Shown here piece after piece: positions 17,456 to 27,166 of a stretch of DNA of 64,000 nt. This DNA comes from Primorskyibacter aestuariivivens (GTDB lineage Bacteria > Pseudomonadota > Alphaproteobacteria > Rhodobacterales > Rhodobacteraceae). The notes beneath the pieces were generated by a model. That model made no database searches and was not told the DNA's origin. It saw only the letters and a program-made list of their open reading frames with translations. Numbering within the stretch: position 1 is the stretch's first letter; every line of letters starts with the position of its first letter. The stretch covers positions 92,023 to 156,022 of the forward strand of contig NZ_JAQIOZ010000011.1 of the NCBI RefSeq assembly GCF_028023675.1, given 5' to 3'. The position numbers were made by a program, and so were the translations under genes.

Positions 17456-17986
17456 TTATCGGCAAATGTCACGAACCCGTGCGGCCAACCATTGCAAATC
17501 TGCATCCTCGATCCCCAGTTCGGCCAGATGCGCGGCGGTGTTCCAGAGATATTCGGTGTTGGGTCCACGCCCGCCCACGGCACGTGCGATGATCTGCGCC
17601 TGTTTCTCAAGATCCATGCCCCGGCAATATTGCCAGTGATCGGCATTGATCACATAGGCCAGCGCCTCGACCTTGCGACCATCCTCCAGACCCAGCATCA
17701 CATGGCGTTCGACATAGGCCGAGGAGACCAGTTCACGTTCACGCAGATAGGCAAGGGTCTCGTCCTCGGTCCCCGGCTCGGCGCGCAGGGCCACCCCGTC
17801 ACAGACCGCTCCGGGCGCTTCATCCAGCGCCAAGACCAGTCCCGGCTCCGCCTCGGTGCCGCGATGATGGATGGAATGCATGCAGAAGCTGCGGTGATAA
17901 TCCTCAAGCGAGGCCAGCCGCTGTTCGGCGACCGGGAACCCGGGGTTCCACAAAAGCGAGCCGTAGCCAAACACCCAAAGCGCCAT
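17456..17986 (-). CDS. chaC: gamma-glutamylcyclotransferase, ChaC family
   Basis: 176 residues from MALWVFGYGSLLWNPGF, which contains the family's YGSL substrate loop. The catalytic Glu region SSAYVERHVMLGL and the C-terminal NTEYLWNTAAHLAELGI are present. ChaC enzymes split glutathione into 5-oxoproline and Cys-Gly in the cytoplasm. A GGAAAGG site precedes the ATG at 17986; the much longer open frame upstream overlaps the divergent gene and was rejected. The next gene on this strand (ExbB-like) is 68 bases away and is probably unrelated. Confidence 0.9.
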   Translation of the reverse strand: MALWVFGYGSLLWNPGFPVAEQRLASLEDYHRSFCMHSIHHRGTEAEPGLVLALDEAPGAVCDGVALRAEPGTEDETLAYLRERELVSSAYVERHVMLGLEDGRKVEALAYVINADHWQYCRGMDLEKQAQIIARAVGGRGPNTEYLWNTAAHLAELGIEDADLQWLAARVRDICR

Positions 17987-18066
17987 GATGCCTTTCCCTT
18001 CCAGCACAGGTCTCGTAAACCATCCCCGTTCCGGGTGAAACCCCGGTGGGTTGAACGGGGTGCGCC

Positions 18067-19062
18067 ATGTTGAAGCGTCTGACATTTCTGGTGATCGCGG
18101 CGGCGTTGGGCTGGTCGGCCTGGTGGTACTGGGGCGCATCGCAATTGCGTGGCAGTTATGAAGACTGGTTCGCCGAGCGCCGTGACGATGGCTGGCAAGC
18201 GGGGTATTCCAGCATGGAGATCCGCGGCTTTCCCAACCGGCATGACACCACATGGAGCGATGTGCAGATTGTCGATCCCGACAGTGGGCTGGGCTGGGAC
18301 GCGCCGTTCTTTCAGCTTTTCCTGCTGAGCTACAACCGCAACCATGCCATCGCCGTCTGGCCAGACACCCAAAGTATCCTGACCCCCGACGGGCGCTATG
18401 ACGTGTCCAGCGACAGCCTTCAGGCAAGCCTGATCACCGAAAGCTCCGACCACCTGCTGTTGCGCAGCAATCTGGCGGCGGATGTGGTGAATGTCACCGA
18501 TCCGGGTGGCGACACCACCGCGCTGGCAGCCCTGCGCGCGTCAGTCGCGCGGGTCGAGGGGACGGTGGACAGCTATGATATCGCGCTGGGGGTTGAGGGG
18601 CTGGCGCTGTCCAACCCGTTCCTGCGCGCTGCTGAAGGTGCGGTTCCCGATACGTTTCAGGAAACCCGCCTTCAGGCACAGGTGACGTTTGATCGCCCGA
18701 TCTCGGTCGGGTCGCTGTCCGGGAACCGCCCCCGTCCCACGGCGCTGGACCTGACATTGGCAGAGCTGAAATGGGGGCCGATGGGGCTGCGCCTGACTGG
18801 TGAGATGAAGATCGACGGCAAGGGCTGGATCGAAGGAGACCTGCATATCCGCGCCGAAGACTGGCGTGAAATGCTGCGCGTGGCGCGCAATTCTGGCGAG
18901 GTGCCGCAGGCAATGGTCGACGGTCTTGAGGGGGTCCTGGGGTTGCTGTCTCAGATCTCGGGCGGCGGCCAAAACATCGACGTGTCCTTGCGCTTTGACG
19001 ACAAGCGCACGCTTTTGGGGCCGCTGCCGGTTGGCCCCGCGCCCCGGATCGAGCTTCGCTAG
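18067..19062 (+). CDS. DUF2125 domain protein
   Basis: 331 residues. An N-terminal signal-anchor (LTFLVIAAALGWSAWWYW) is followed by a periplasmic domain beginning GSYEDWFAERRDDGWQAGYSS and IRGFPNRHDTTWSDVQI, the hallmark of DUF2125. These alphaproteobacterial proteins resemble AsmA/DUF945-like beta-rich envelope proteins; their role is unknown. It is divergent from chaC with an 80-base gap. Confidence 0.85.
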   Translation: MLKRLTFLVIAAALGWSAWWYWGASQLRGSYEDWFAERRDDGWQAGYSSMEIRGFPNRHDTTWSDVQIVDPDSGLGWDAPFFQLFLLSYNRNHAIAVWPDTQSILTPDGRYDVSSDSLQASLITESSDHLLLRSNLAADVVNVTDPGGDTTALAALRASVARVEGTVDSYDIALGVEGLALSNPFLRAAEGAVPDTFQETRLQAQVTFDRPISVGSLSGNRPRPTALDLTLAELKWGPMGLRLTGEMKIDGKGWIEGDLHIRAEDWREMLRVARNSGEVPQAMVDGLEGVLGLLSQISGGGQNIDVSLRFDDKRTLLGPLPVGPAPRIELR

Positions 19063-19115
19063 CACTTGCGCCGCGTCTCCCCGCGCGCAAGACTGCGCCG
19101 CGAAAGGGGAATGCG

Positions 19116-20408
19116 ATGCAGGACATTCACGAGCGGTTGAAAGCAGAGATCGCGGCGCGGCGCGAGGAGTTGATCGCGCTGACGCAGGACCTGATCCGCA
19201 TTCCCACGCTCAACCCGCCGGGCGAGAATTACCGCGAAATCTGTGACTATCTGGCAAAACGGCTGGGGGCCAAGGGGTTCGAGGTGCAACTGATCCGGGC
19301 CGAAGGCGCACCGGGTGACAGCAACCGTTATCCGCGCTGGAACGTGCTTGCCCGGCGCGACGGCGCGCATCCCGGCGATTGCGTGCATTTCAACTCGCAT
19401 ACCGACGTGGTCGAGGTGGGCCATGGCTGGACATTTGATCCCTTTGGCGGGGAGGTGTCAGAGGGCCGGATCTATGGCCGCGGTGCCTGTGACATGAAGG
19501 GCGGGCTGGCGGCGTCGATCATCGCGGTGGAGGTGTTCGTGGACCTCTGCCCCGATTTCGCCGGTGCCATCGAGATCAGCGGCACGGCGGATGAGGAATC
19601 CGGCGGCTATGGCGGCGTCGCCTATCTTGCGGAACAGGGCTTTTTCGCGCCCGCCCGCGTGCAGCATGTGATCATCCCCGAACCGCTGAACAAAGACCGC
19701 ATTTGCCTGGGTCATCGCGGCGGATGGTGGGCGGAGATCGAAACCAAGGGAGAGATCGCCCATGGCTCCATGCCCTTCCTCGGCGATTGCGCGGTGCGCC
19801 ATATGGGGGCGGTGCTGGACGCGTTTGAACGCGAGTTGTTTCCGGCCATGGCGGCGCGGCACACGGATATGCCCGTGGTCCCCGAAGGCGCGCGGCAATC
19901 GACGATGAACATCAACTCGATCCATGGGGGACAGGCCGAACAGGACCCGGATTACACCGGCCTGCCCGCCCATTGTGTGCCGGATTCATGCCGCATTGTG
20001 ATTGACCGGCGCTATCTGCCGGAAGAGAGCCATGAGAGCGTGTCGCGCGAAATCCGGGAGTTGCTGGAGGCGCTCAAGAGCAACCGGGCGAAATTCGAAT
20101 ATCGCCTCGACGAGATCAACCACGTGGCCCCGTCCATGACCGACCGCAACGCGCCGGTGGTCACCACCGTGGCCGAGGCCATCGAACAGGTGCTGGGCAA
20201 GGCGCCTGACTATGTCGCCTCGCCCGGCACCTATGACCAAAAACATATCGACCGGATCGGCAAGCTGAAGAACTGTATCGCCTATGGGCCGGGCGTGCTG
20301 GAACTGGCGCATAAACCGGATGAATGGGTGGGCATCGACGACATGGTGGAAAGCGCCCAGGTCATGGCGCTGTCACTGGCCGCGCTCTGCCTGCCAGTGT
20401 CGGGCTAG
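19116..20408 (+). CDS. M20 family metallo-deacylase (ArgE/DapE-like)
   Basis: 430 residues. Metal ligands are visible in FNSHTDVVEVGHGWTFDPFGG (His and following Asp), GRGACDMKGGLAAS (bridging Asp) and SGTADEESGGYGG (Glu-Glu pair). HGSMPFLG in the lid and a late CIAYGPGVLELAHKPDEWV complete the fold. These zinc enzymes remove acyl groups from amino acids. Arginine or lysine biosynthesis genes are not adjacent, so this is more likely a catabolic acyl-amino-acid deacylase than housekeeping ArgE or DapE. It is convergent with panC, with a shared inverted repeat between them. Confidence 0.88.
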   Translation: MQDIHERLKAEIAARREELIALTQDLIRIPTLNPPGENYREICDYLAKRLGAKGFEVQLIRAEGAPGDSNRYPRWNVLARRDGAHPGDCVHFNSHTDVVEVGHGWTFDPFGGEVSEGRIYGRGACDMKGGLAASIIAVEVFVDLCPDFAGAIEISGTADEESGGYGGVAYLAEQGFFAPARVQHVIIPEPLNKDRICLGHRGGWWAEIETKGEIAHGSMPFLGDCAVRHMGAVLDAFERELFPAMAARHTDMPVVPEGARQSTMNINSIHGGQAEQDPDYTGLPAHCVPDSCRIVIDRRYLPEESHESVSREIRELLEALKSNRAKFEYRLDEINHVAPSMTDRNAPVVTTVAEAIEQVLGKAPDYVASPGTYDQKHIDRIGKLKNCIAYGPGVLELAHKPDEWVGIDDMVESAQVMALSLAALCLPVSG

Positions 20409-20426
20409 CGGAGGCGAGCCCACGCA

Positions 20427-20478
20427 CCCTGACTTCATCTTGCCGGACAAACTCCCGCCGGAGGCAAGAAAGTCAGGG
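20427..20478. terminator. bidirectional inverted repeat between convergent genes
   Basis: Left arm CCCTGACTT with a further TCTTGCC, right arm GGCAAGA with AAGTCAGGG, separated by a GC-rich loop. It occupies almost the whole gap between the M20 deacylase and panC and would fold on both strands, so it probably ends both transcripts. Confidence 0.6.
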
Positions 20479-20486
20479 AGCGCCGG

Positions 20487-21341
20487 TCAGCTCAGCAGCG
20501 GCACGTCGATATTGTCGATCAGCCGCACGCCCGCCAGATGCGCCGCCGCAAAAAGCCGCGCCGGGCGTGTGGGGCGGTCCAGCAAGGACAGGTCGTCACA
20601 GGCCCGCAGTTCCAGATAGTCGATGGACAGGAAATCCGCATTCATCAGCCGTTTTTCCGCAGCCGGGTAAAGATCGCTCATGGCTTCGCCTCTGCCCAGC
20701 GCCTCGGCAATGCCTTCCATCACCTCATGCATTATCGGTGCCTTGACCCGGGCACGGTCGCTGAGCAGCAGGTTGCGCGACGACATAGCCAGCCCGTCAA
20801 TCTCGCGGATCGTGGGACAGCCCACCACCTCGACCCCCAGATCCAGATCGCGGGCAAGGCGGCGGACGACCTGCAATTGCTGGAAATCCTTTTCCCCGAA
20901 AAACGCCAGATCGGCAGAGGTCTGGGTGAAGAGCTTGGTCACCACCGTGGCGACCCCGTCGAAATGGCCCGGGCGGTGCGCCCCGCAGAGGACATCGGTC
21001 AGCCCATCGACGGAGACCGTGGTGGAAAATCCCTGTGGGTACATCGTGTCGCCATCGGGGACATAGATCGCGTCCACCGCAAATCGTTCCAGCTTGCGCG
21101 CATCCTCGTGTTCGGTGCGCGGGTAATTGGCCAAGTCTTCAGGATTGTTGAACTGTTTCGGGTTTACGAAAATCGTGACAATCACCCGGTCGGCGCGCGA
21201 TTTGGCCGCCGCCACAAGGCTGAGATGCCCATCATGCAACGCGCCCATGGTGGGGACCACGCCGATGGTTTCACCCGCCATGTGCCACGCCTTCGTCATG
21301 GCGCGCAGCTCTGGCAGGGACCGGACGATGGGCGCGGTCAT
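20487..21341 (-). CDS. panC: pantoate-beta-alanine ligase
   Basis: 284 residues, normal length. It contains [19 protein letters not shown] (ATP-binding HxGH-like motif), [48 protein letters not shown] and the KMSKS-like region MSSRNLLLS. It joins D-pantoate to beta-alanine using ATP in the last step of pantothenate synthesis. The ATG overlaps the panB stop by 4 bases (ATGA), so panB and panC are co-translated. Confidence 0.97.
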   Translation of the reverse strand: MTAPIVRSLPELRAMTKAWHMAGETIGVVPTMGALHDGHLSLVAAAKSRADRVIVTIFVNPKQFNNPEDLANYPRTEHEDARKLERFAVDAIYVPDGDTMYPQGFSTTVSVDGLTDVLCGAHRPGHFDGVATVVTKLFTQTSADLAFFGEKDFQQLQVVRRLARDLDLGVEVVGCPTIREIDGLAMSSRNLLLSDRARVKAPIMHEVMEGIAEALGRGEAMSDLYPAAEKRLMNADFLSIDYLELRACDDLSLLDRPTRPARLFAAAHLAGVRLIDNIDVPLLS

Positions 21342-22183
21342 TGTTTGCCCTCCGGTTTCGTATCGGGCAGTTTGTCGCTGAATACATGCTCCAGCGCCGG
21401 GAACTTGCGCGCGCGCACATCGGCAGCATAGGCGGCAATCGCGGCCTCGCCGTCATCGCCCAGCCGGGCGTAGCGTTTGACGAATTTCGGCTTGAACGCG
21501 GTAAACAGCCCCAGCATGTCATCGACCACGAGGATCTGGCCGTCACAGCCGACGGATGCCCCGATCCCGATGGTGGGAATGGTGATCTTGGCGGTGATTG
21601 CATCGGCCAGCACTTCCGGCACCTTTTCCAGCACCACGGAAAACGCCCCGGCACGGGTGACGGCCTTGGCATCCTCGGTCAGTTGTTTGGCCGCGTCGCC
21701 ACGGCCCTGCACCTTGTAACCGCCCAGCGTGTTGATCGACTGCGGCGTCAGCCCGATATGCGCCATGACCGGCACGCCCCGCGCGGTGAGGAACGCAATC
21801 GTGTCTTCCATATGCGCGCCACCTTCGAGCTTGACGGCAGCCGCGCCGGTCTCGCCCATGATGCGAGACGCATTTCGGAACGCCTGTTCGGGGCTTTCCT
21901 CGTAGGAGCCAAAGGGCATGTCGACGACCATCATGGATTTGGCAAGCCCGCGCGCCACGGCCCGGCCATGCAGGATCATCATGTCCATGGTCACGCCGAG
22001 CGTGGACGGCAGACCGTGCAGCACCATGCCAACACTGTCACCCACAAGGACAAAGTCGCAATGGGCATCCATCATTTGCGCCATGGGCGTCGTATAGGCT
22101 GTCAGCGAGACAATCGGGGTGCCGCCTTTCATCGCCCGGATATCATCCGGCATGGGGGCGGTCTTGCGGGCGGTGGCGCTCAT
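21338..22183 (-). CDS. panB: 3-methyl-2-oxobutanoate hydroxymethyltransferase
   Basis: 281 residues. Signatures are [32 protein letters not shown] (metal ligand Asp in GDSVGM), [27 protein letters not shown] and [21 protein letters not shown]. It transfers a hydroxymethyl group from methylene-tetrahydrofolate to ketoisovalerate, making ketopantoate. It is first in the panBC operon; 88 bases separate it from the membrane protein gene upstream. Confidence 0.97.
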   Translation of the reverse strand: MSATARKTAPMPDDIRAMKGGTPIVSLTAYTTPMAQMMDAHCDFVLVGDSVGMVLHGLPSTLGVTMDMMILHGRAVARGLAKSMMVVDMPFGSYEESPEQAFRNASRIMGETGAAAVKLEGGAHMEDTIAFLTARGVPVMAHIGLTPQSINTLGGYKVQGRGDAAKQLTEDAKAVTRAGAFSVVLEKVPEVLADAITAKITIPTIGIGASVGCDGQILVVDDMLGLFTAFKPKFVKRYARLGDDGEAAIAAYAADVRARKFPALEHVFSDKLPDTKPEGKQ

Positions 22184-22271
22184 GGGCGGGCCTCCGAAGT
22201 ATCAGCGTTACAAGCGTGTAACAGGACCAATGCGGCGAATCCAGCGGCTTGGCAAGATCGCAAATCCCGGA

Positions 22272-22925
22272 TCACAGCAGTTCCGCGATCAGGTAGACCA
22301 CGCCAAATACCAAGGCCACCTGCGCCAACCCTTTGATCGTCCCCACGACCAGCCCCTTGGCGACGGGGGCACCATGGCTGATTTGGGTTTGGGCATCATG
22401 GCGGATACCCGCCCCGGCGGGCAGGTCCTGACGGGTTCTGCCAATCACGAAGCCAAGGACGCCGGTGGCAACAAAGGCCAGCGCCTCCAGCCCCCAGAGG
22501 ATCAAGAGCCAGACACCGGTGATCGTGAAGCCGGAATTGCGCAGCACATCCTTGGCCTCACCAAACTGGTAGGACAGGGCCTGCGACAGGTGCAGAATGC
22601 TGTCATAGACATAAACGGGACCGCGCGAGAGCGTGTAAATCGCCTCATCCAGCCCCCAATGCGCCCAGAACGAGGCGAACCACAACGCGGTCAGGTTGGC
22701 GAGGATGCTCGCGCAGACCACCGTCAGGCGGAATACAAAGGAACCGCGCAGACCGGCGATGAGCAGCAGGATCAAAAACAGCGCGATACCAAGCGGGATG
22801 ATCACACCGAAGATGAAGAGCGGGATATAGATTGCCGCAAAGGCATAACCCACGGTCAGGGCCGCACCGCCCACAAGCGCGAGGAACGCAAGACCGTAGC
22901 TGTTTTTTACCTGTGGCTCGTTCAT
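22272..22925 (-). CDS. membrane protein of unknown function
   Basis: 217 residues from MNEPQVKNSYG, with AGGAG upstream. About five hydrophobic segments lie near residues 9-30, 33-52, 57-77, 130-155 and 195-216. A soluble loop with two aromatic-rich stretches lies between the third and fourth. No family motif was recognised. It lies upstream of panB on the same strand, and co-transcription is possible but not shown. Confidence 0.75.
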   Translation of the reverse strand: MNEPQVKNSYGLAFLALVGGAALTVGYAFAAIYIPLFIFGVIIPLGIALFLILLLIAGLRGSFVFRLTVVCASILANLTALWFASFWAHWGLDEAIYTLSRGPVYVYDSILHLSQALSYQFGEAKDVLRNSGFTITGVWLLILWGLEALAFVATGVLGFVIGRTRQDLPAGAGIRHDAQTQISHGAPVAKGLVVGTIKGLAQVALVFGVVYLIAELL

Positions 22926-23087
22926 CGCATGCTCCTGATCCTTGGGTGGCGACAGCATTAAGAATTCCCCCCGGTTGTCAAAGGCTTTTGCCCAGAGCTG
23001 CGCGCCGGGGCTGGACGCTGCACCCGCGGGCACTTAACGTCCTGAACAATTCGAAATATCCCCGGGATACGCCCCAAGGAGTTGCCC

Positions 23088-24533
23088 ATGTCGCTGCCCG
23101 ATCTGCCCTTTGATCCGTCTCATGTCCTGATTGGCGGGGCATGGAAAACCTGCGCGAGCGGCGAGACGCTGATCCTGTCCAACCCGTCGGATGAAAGCGA
23201 CCTGACCCGTATCGCACGGGGCGGGACCGAGGATATCAACGCCGCCGTGGCCGCCGCCCATGCCGCGCGCGCGGGCGATTGGGGCCGAATGCCCGCCTTT
23301 GAACGCGGTCGCATCCTGACCCGGCTGGGGCAATTGGTGCTGGAGCGGGTGGATTGGCTGGCCGAGCTGGAAGCGCTGGACGTGGGCAAGCCGCTGAAAC
23401 AGGCGCGCAATGACGCGGTGGCGCTGGCACGCTATTGCGAATTCTATGGCGGCGCGGCGGACAAGGTACACGGAGAGACGATCCCCTATCTGGACGGCTA
23501 CACGGTTTACACGCTGCGCGAGCCGCATGGGATCACGGGCCATATCGTGCCGTGGAACTATCCGATGCAGATCATCGGCCGCTCCGTCGGCGCGGCGCTG
23601 GCCATGGGCAATTCTTGCGTGCTGAAACCGGCCGAAGAGGCCTGCCTGACGGCGCTGGCTTTTGCGCATCTGGCCAAAGAGGCCGGGTTGCCCGATGGGG
23701 CGCTGAACGTGGTGCCGGGGCTGGGGGCCGAAGCGGGCGCGGCGCTGTCGGCGCATCCGGGCGTGCATCATCTGAGCTTTACCGGATCGGTCGCCACCGG
23801 GGCCATGGTGCAGGCGGCGGCGGCGCAGAACGTGGTGCCGGTGACGCTGGAGCTGGGGGGCAAGTCGCCGCAACTGGTGTTTGACGATGCGGACCTTGAG
23901 GCCGCCCTGCCCTTCCTCGTCAATGCGGGCATCCAGAATGCCGGGCAGACCTGTTCGGCCTCGTCCCGTATCCTTGTGCAGCGCGGGGTTTATGACGCGG
24001 TGCGCGATGCGATGGCGGAGCGGTACAATCACCTGAAGGTCGGCGCGGCGATGGACGATCTCGATGTCGGACCGCTGATCAGCGCGCGGCAGAAAGAGAT
24101 CGTGCAGGGGTTCCTCGCCAAGGGGGCCGATCTGGAGATCGCGGCTGAGGCCAGCATTCCGAACGGGCCGGGGCATTTCGTGCCGCCCACCCTCTTGGAC
24201 AGCGTGCCGCCGGATCACCCGCTGGCGAGACAGGAGATATTCGGCCCGGTTCAGGCGCTGATCCCCTTTGACACCGAAGAGGACGCGCTGCGCATCGCCA
24301 ATGGCACCGATTACGGGCTTGTCGCCAGCATCTGGACCCGCGACGGCGCGCGGCAGATGCGGCTGGCGCGCGGCTTGCGCTCGGGGCAGGTGTTTATCAA
24401 CAATTACGGCGCGGGAGGCGGTGTGGAACTGCCCTTTGGCGGGACCGGCAAATCGGGCCATGGCCGTGAAAAGGGGTTCGAGGCGCTTTACGGGTTTTCG
24501 ACATTGAAGACCGTGGCGGCGCTGCATGGGTAA
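23088..24533 (+). CDS. NAD(P)-dependent aldehyde dehydrogenase
   Basis: 481 residues from the ATG at 23088, 6-8 bases after AAGGAG; a TTG just upstream is less likely. Catalytic residues are in place: Glu255 in VTLELGGKSP and Cys289 in NAGQTCSASS, with the standard 34-residue spacing. The NAD loop FTGSVATGAMV and the N-terminal HIVPWNYPM are visible. Overall it resembles betaine/gamma-aminobutyraldehyde-type enzymes. The SDR gene 41 bases downstream suggests a shared alcohol-aldehyde-acid route, but the substrate is unknown. Confidence 0.92.
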   Translation: MSLPDLPFDPSHVLIGGAWKTCASGETLILSNPSDESDLTRIARGGTEDINAAVAAAHAARAGDWGRMPAFERGRILTRLGQLVLERVDWLAELEALDVGKPLKQARNDAVALARYCEFYGGAADKVHGETIPYLDGYTVYTLREPHGITGHIVPWNYPMQIIGRSVGAALAMGNSCVLKPAEEACLTALAFAHLAKEAGLPDGALNVVPGLGAEAGAALSAHPGVHHLSFTGSVATGAMVQAAAAQNVVPVTLELGGKSPQLVFDDADLEAALPFLVNAGIQNAGQTCSASSRILVQRGVYDAVRDAMAERYNHLKVGAAMDDLDVGPLISARQKEIVQGFLAKGADLEIAAEASIPNGPGHFVPPTLLDSVPPDHPLARQEIFGPVQALIPFDTEEDALRIANGTDYGLVASIWTRDGARQMRLARGLRSGQVFINNYGAGGGVELPFGGTGKSGHGREKGFEALYGFSTLKTVAALHG

Positions 24534-24538
24534 GGGAT

Positions 24539-24558
24539 GGTGGGCAGGATTGCCCACC
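24539..24558 (-). repeat. REP-like hairpin, copy 1
   Basis: The palindrome has arms GGTGGGCA and TGCCCACC with loop GGAT. On the minus strand it is preceded by the tetranucleotide GTAG, the foot typical of REP elements. It fills the gap between the aldehyde dehydrogenase and SDR genes. A sister copy is at 43475-43494. Confidence 0.7.
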
Positions 24559-24574
24559 CTACGGGGAGAAAGAT

Positions 24575-25315
24575 ATGAGACTTGAGGGAAAAACCGCCAT
24601 CGTGACCGGCGCGGCGTCAGGCTTTGGCGCAGGGATCGCGCACCGCTTTGCACAAGAGGGTGCGCAGGTCATGTATGCCGATATCAACGAAGAGGCGGCG
24701 CGCGCGGTGGCCGAGGAATATGGCGGGCTGGGCCAGCGCGTGGATGTGGGCGATGGCGAGAGCGTGGCGCATATGTTCGACAAGGCCACGGAGCTGATGG
24801 GCGAGATCGACATTCTGGTGAACAATGCGGGCGTGACGCATCTGCCCACGCCATTGGATGAGGTCAGCGAGGAGGATTTCGACCGGGTGTTTCAGGTCAA
24901 TTGCAAATCCGTCTATTACACCTCACGCGCTTTGGTACCGCAGATGAAAAAGCGTGGCTCGGGCACGATCCTGAACATCGCCTCCACCGCCGGTGTCTCA
25001 CCCCGGCCCAATCTGAACTGGTACAACGCCTCCAAGGGCTGGATGAACACCGCGACCCGAACCATGGCGGTGGAGCTTGCGCCTTTTGGCATCCGGGTGA
25101 ACGCGCTGAATCCGGTGGCGGGGGAAACGCCGCTTCTGGCGTCCTTTCTGGGCGAGGACACGCCGGAGATGCGGGAAAAGTTCCTGTCCACCATCCCGCT
25201 GGGTCGCTTCTCGACCCCCGAGGATCTGGCCAATGCGGCGCTTTACCTGTGTTCGGACGAGGCCAGCATGGTGACAGGCGTCTGCATGGAAGTGGATGGC
25301 GGGCGGTGTATATGA
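24575..25315 (+). CDS. short-chain dehydrogenase/reductase
   Basis: 246 residues. It has the cofactor loop TGAASGFGAGIA (TGxxxGxG), NNAG in the DILVNNAGV strand, the catalytic Ser in NIASTAGV and the YNASKG catalytic Tyr/Lys pair. The C-terminus VTGVCMEVDGGRCI fits FabG-like classical SDRs. It probably interconverts a hydroxyl and a keto group in the pathway that also uses the upstream aldehyde dehydrogenase. Confidence 0.92.
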   Translation: MRLEGKTAIVTGAASGFGAGIAHRFAQEGAQVMYADINEEAARAVAEEYGGLGQRVDVGDGESVAHMFDKATELMGEIDILVNNAGVTHLPTPLDEVSEEDFDRVFQVNCKSVYYTSRALVPQMKKRGSGTILNIASTAGVSPRPNLNWYNASKGWMNTATRTMAVELAPFGIRVNALNPVAGETPLLASFLGEDTPEMREKFLSTIPLGRFSTPEDLANAALYLCSDEASMVTGVCMEVDGGRCI

Positions 25316-25342
25316 CCAGGGCCTGCATATCGCGCTTTTGAT

Positions 25343-25367
25343 CTTCTTCTCTTTGCAAATACGCAAA
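25343..25367 (-). repeat. recurring intergenic motif, copy 2
   Basis: Minus-strand reading TTTGCGTATTTGCAAAGAGA then AGAAG. It differs from the 8424-8449 block by one missing base. It sits between the SDR and P1 peptidase genes, and both copies are followed by a GCCCGAC-like stretch. Confidence 0.6.
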
Positions 25368-25393
25368 TCCCACGCCCGACATGGGAGACCCCG

Positions 25394-26395
25394 ATGAATT
25401 TGAAGCCCGGCCCCCGCAACCTGATCACTGATGTTGCGGGCCTTTGCGTGGGAAATGCGCGGGATGATGCGCTGAAATCCGGCACCACGGTGCTTTTGGG
25501 TGAGGCCCCGTTCACCTGTTCTTACGCGGTGATGGGGGGCGCGCCGGGGACGCGGGAGACGGATTTGCTAGCCCCGGACAAGAGCGCGCCTTCGGTGGAT
25601 GCGCTGGTCTTGTCGGGCGGATCGGCTTTTGGGCTGGCGGCGGCGCAGGGCGTGATGGACGCGCTGGCAGAGCAGGGGCGCGGCTTTGCGGTGGGCCCGG
25701 CTCGTGTGCCGCTGGTGCCTGCGGCGATCCTGTTTGATCTGCTCAATGGCGGGGACAAGGGCTGGGCGGAAAATCCCTACCCCGCTTTGGGGCGTGCGGC
25801 GCTGGATGCGGCAACGCTGGATTTTGCGCTTGGGACGCAAGGAGCAGGCACGGGGGCCACGACGGCGATGCTCAAGGGCGGGCTTGGCTCGGCCTCTGTG
25901 GTATTGGAGGGCGGGATCACCGTGGGGGCGCTGGTCGCGGCCAACCCGGTGGGCTGCGTGACCACGCCGGGAGAGCGGCATTTCTGGGCCAGTGCGTTTG
26001 AGATAGATGGCGAGTTTGGCGGGTTGGGGCCGGACCCCGCGCCCGCTCAGCGCGACCTGCGCCAGAGCCGGAAGCTGGCGGCCATGGCGGCGCAGGGCAA
26101 TACGACGATTGCCATTGTGGCGACCGACGCGCGCCTGAGCAAGGCGCAGTGCCAGCGCATGGCCACCGCAGCGCATGACGGGATCGGGCGGGCGATTGTG
26201 CCTGCCCATACGCCGATGGATGGCGATCTGGTCTTTGCCGGGGCGACCGGGCATGTGGAGATGGGCGCGCCCGACTGGCAGATACAGGAGATTTGTCATG
26301 CGGCGGCGACCTGCCTCAGCCGGGCGATTGCGCGGGGGATTTACCATGCGCGGCCCGCGTCCGGCGACCTCATGCCCTGTTGGTCCGACGGGTGA
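25394..26395 (+). CDS. P1/S58 family Ntn-type hydrolase (DmpA/NylC-like)
   Basis: 333 residues. The family N-terminus LITDVAGLCVGNARDD, the VMGGAPGTRETDLL strand and LSGGSAFGLAAAQGV are present. The self-cleavage site is read as GNTTIAIVATDA, giving Asn236/Thr237. The new N-terminal Thr would be the nucleophile, as in NylC, where DmpA uses Gly-Ser. Such enzymes cleave N-terminal D- or beta-amino acids or linear amides after self-processing into two chains. The start is supported by a GGGAGACC stretch upstream. Confidence 0.88.
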   Translation: MNLKPGPRNLITDVAGLCVGNARDDALKSGTTVLLGEAPFTCSYAVMGGAPGTRETDLLAPDKSAPSVDALVLSGGSAFGLAAAQGVMDALAEQGRGFAVGPARVPLVPAAILFDLLNGGDKGWAENPYPALGRAALDAATLDFALGTQGAGTGATTAMLKGGLGSASVVLEGGITVGALVAANPVGCVTTPGERHFWASAFEIDGEFGGLGPDPAPAQRDLRQSRKLAAMAAQGNTTIAIVATDARLSKAQCQRMATAAHDGIGRAIVPAHTPMDGDLVFAGATGHVEMGAPDWQIQEICHAAATCLSRAIARGIYHARPASGDLMPCWSDG

Positions 26396-26401
26396 CTGGA
26401 C

Positions 26402-26440
26402 CTGAGCGTTTCGCCCGCGTATGAGGCGGGCATAGCTCAG
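26402..26440 (+). promoter_or_regulatory. stem-loop in the rpe leader
   Basis: An outer stem CTGAGC/GCTCAG and inner stem GCCCGC/GCGGGC form a 39-base hairpin that ends on the first bases of the AGGAG ribosome site (26439-26443) of rpe. It could terminate the upstream transcript or partly mask translation of rpe; which one is not decided by sequence. Confidence 0.5.
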
Positions 26441-26450
26441 GAGATGCCAC

Positions 26451-27128
26451 ATGCCCTTTGATCGTTCCGTCAAGATCGCCCCCTCTATCCTCTCTGCCGA
26501 TTTCGCCAATTTCGGACAGGAGATCCGCGCCATCGAGGATCAGGGCGCGGATTGGGTGCATGTGGATGTAATGGACGGGCATTTCGTGCCGAACCTGACC
26601 TTTGGCCCACCTGCGGTCAAAGCGTTCCGCCCGCATGTGAAAACCTTCATGGATGTGCATCTGATGATTGCGCCGGTGGATCCCTATATCGACGCCTATG
26701 CCGAGGCGGGGGCCGATATGCTGACCGCCCATGTGGAGGCCGGCCCGCATATTCACCGCACGCTGCAGGCCATTCGCGGCGCGGGGATGAAGGCCGGTGT
26801 GGCGCTGAATCCGGGGACACCGGCGGAGGCCGTGGCGGATTGTCTTGATCTGGCCGACATGGTGCTGGTCATGACCGTGAACCCGGGCTTTGGCGGGCAG
26901 AAATTCATCGACATGACCGCCAAGGTCCGCAAGGTGCGCGAGATGATCGGCGACCGCGAGATCCACATCCAGATCGATGGTGGCGTGGACCCGACCACCG
27001 CGCCGTTGGTGGTTGAAGCCGGGGCCGATGTTTTGGTCGCGGGATCGGCTGTGTTCCGGGGCGGATCTGTGGACAAGCCCGAGGTTTACGGCGCGAATAT
27101 GAAGGCGATCCGGGACGCGCTGGGATAA
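26451..27128 (+). CDS. rpe: ribulose-phosphate 3-epimerase
   Basis: 225 residues, standard length. TIM-barrel signatures are [32 protein letters not shown] (metal ligands His and Asp), [20 protein letters not shown] and IQIDGGV. It interconverts ribulose-5-phosphate and xylulose-5-phosphate in the pentose-phosphate and Calvin routes. AGGAG lies 7 bases before the ATG. It is convergent with the following gene across a 134-base gap with weak inverted repeats. Confidence 0.97.
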   Translation: MPFDRSVKIAPSILSADFANFGQEIRAIEDQGADWVHVDVMDGHFVPNLTFGPPAVKAFRPHVKTFMDVHLMIAPVDPYIDAYAEAGADMLTAHVEAGPHIHRTLQAIRGAGMKAGVALNPGTPAEAVADCLDLADMVLVMTVNPGFGGQKFIDMTAKVRKVREMIGDREIHIQIDGGVDPTTAPLVVEAGADVLVAGSAVFRGGSVDKPEVYGANMKAIRDALG

Positions 27129-27166
27129 GCGGGCAGGTTTTGAGGGCTGTTTCACCGCGCGCGGGC

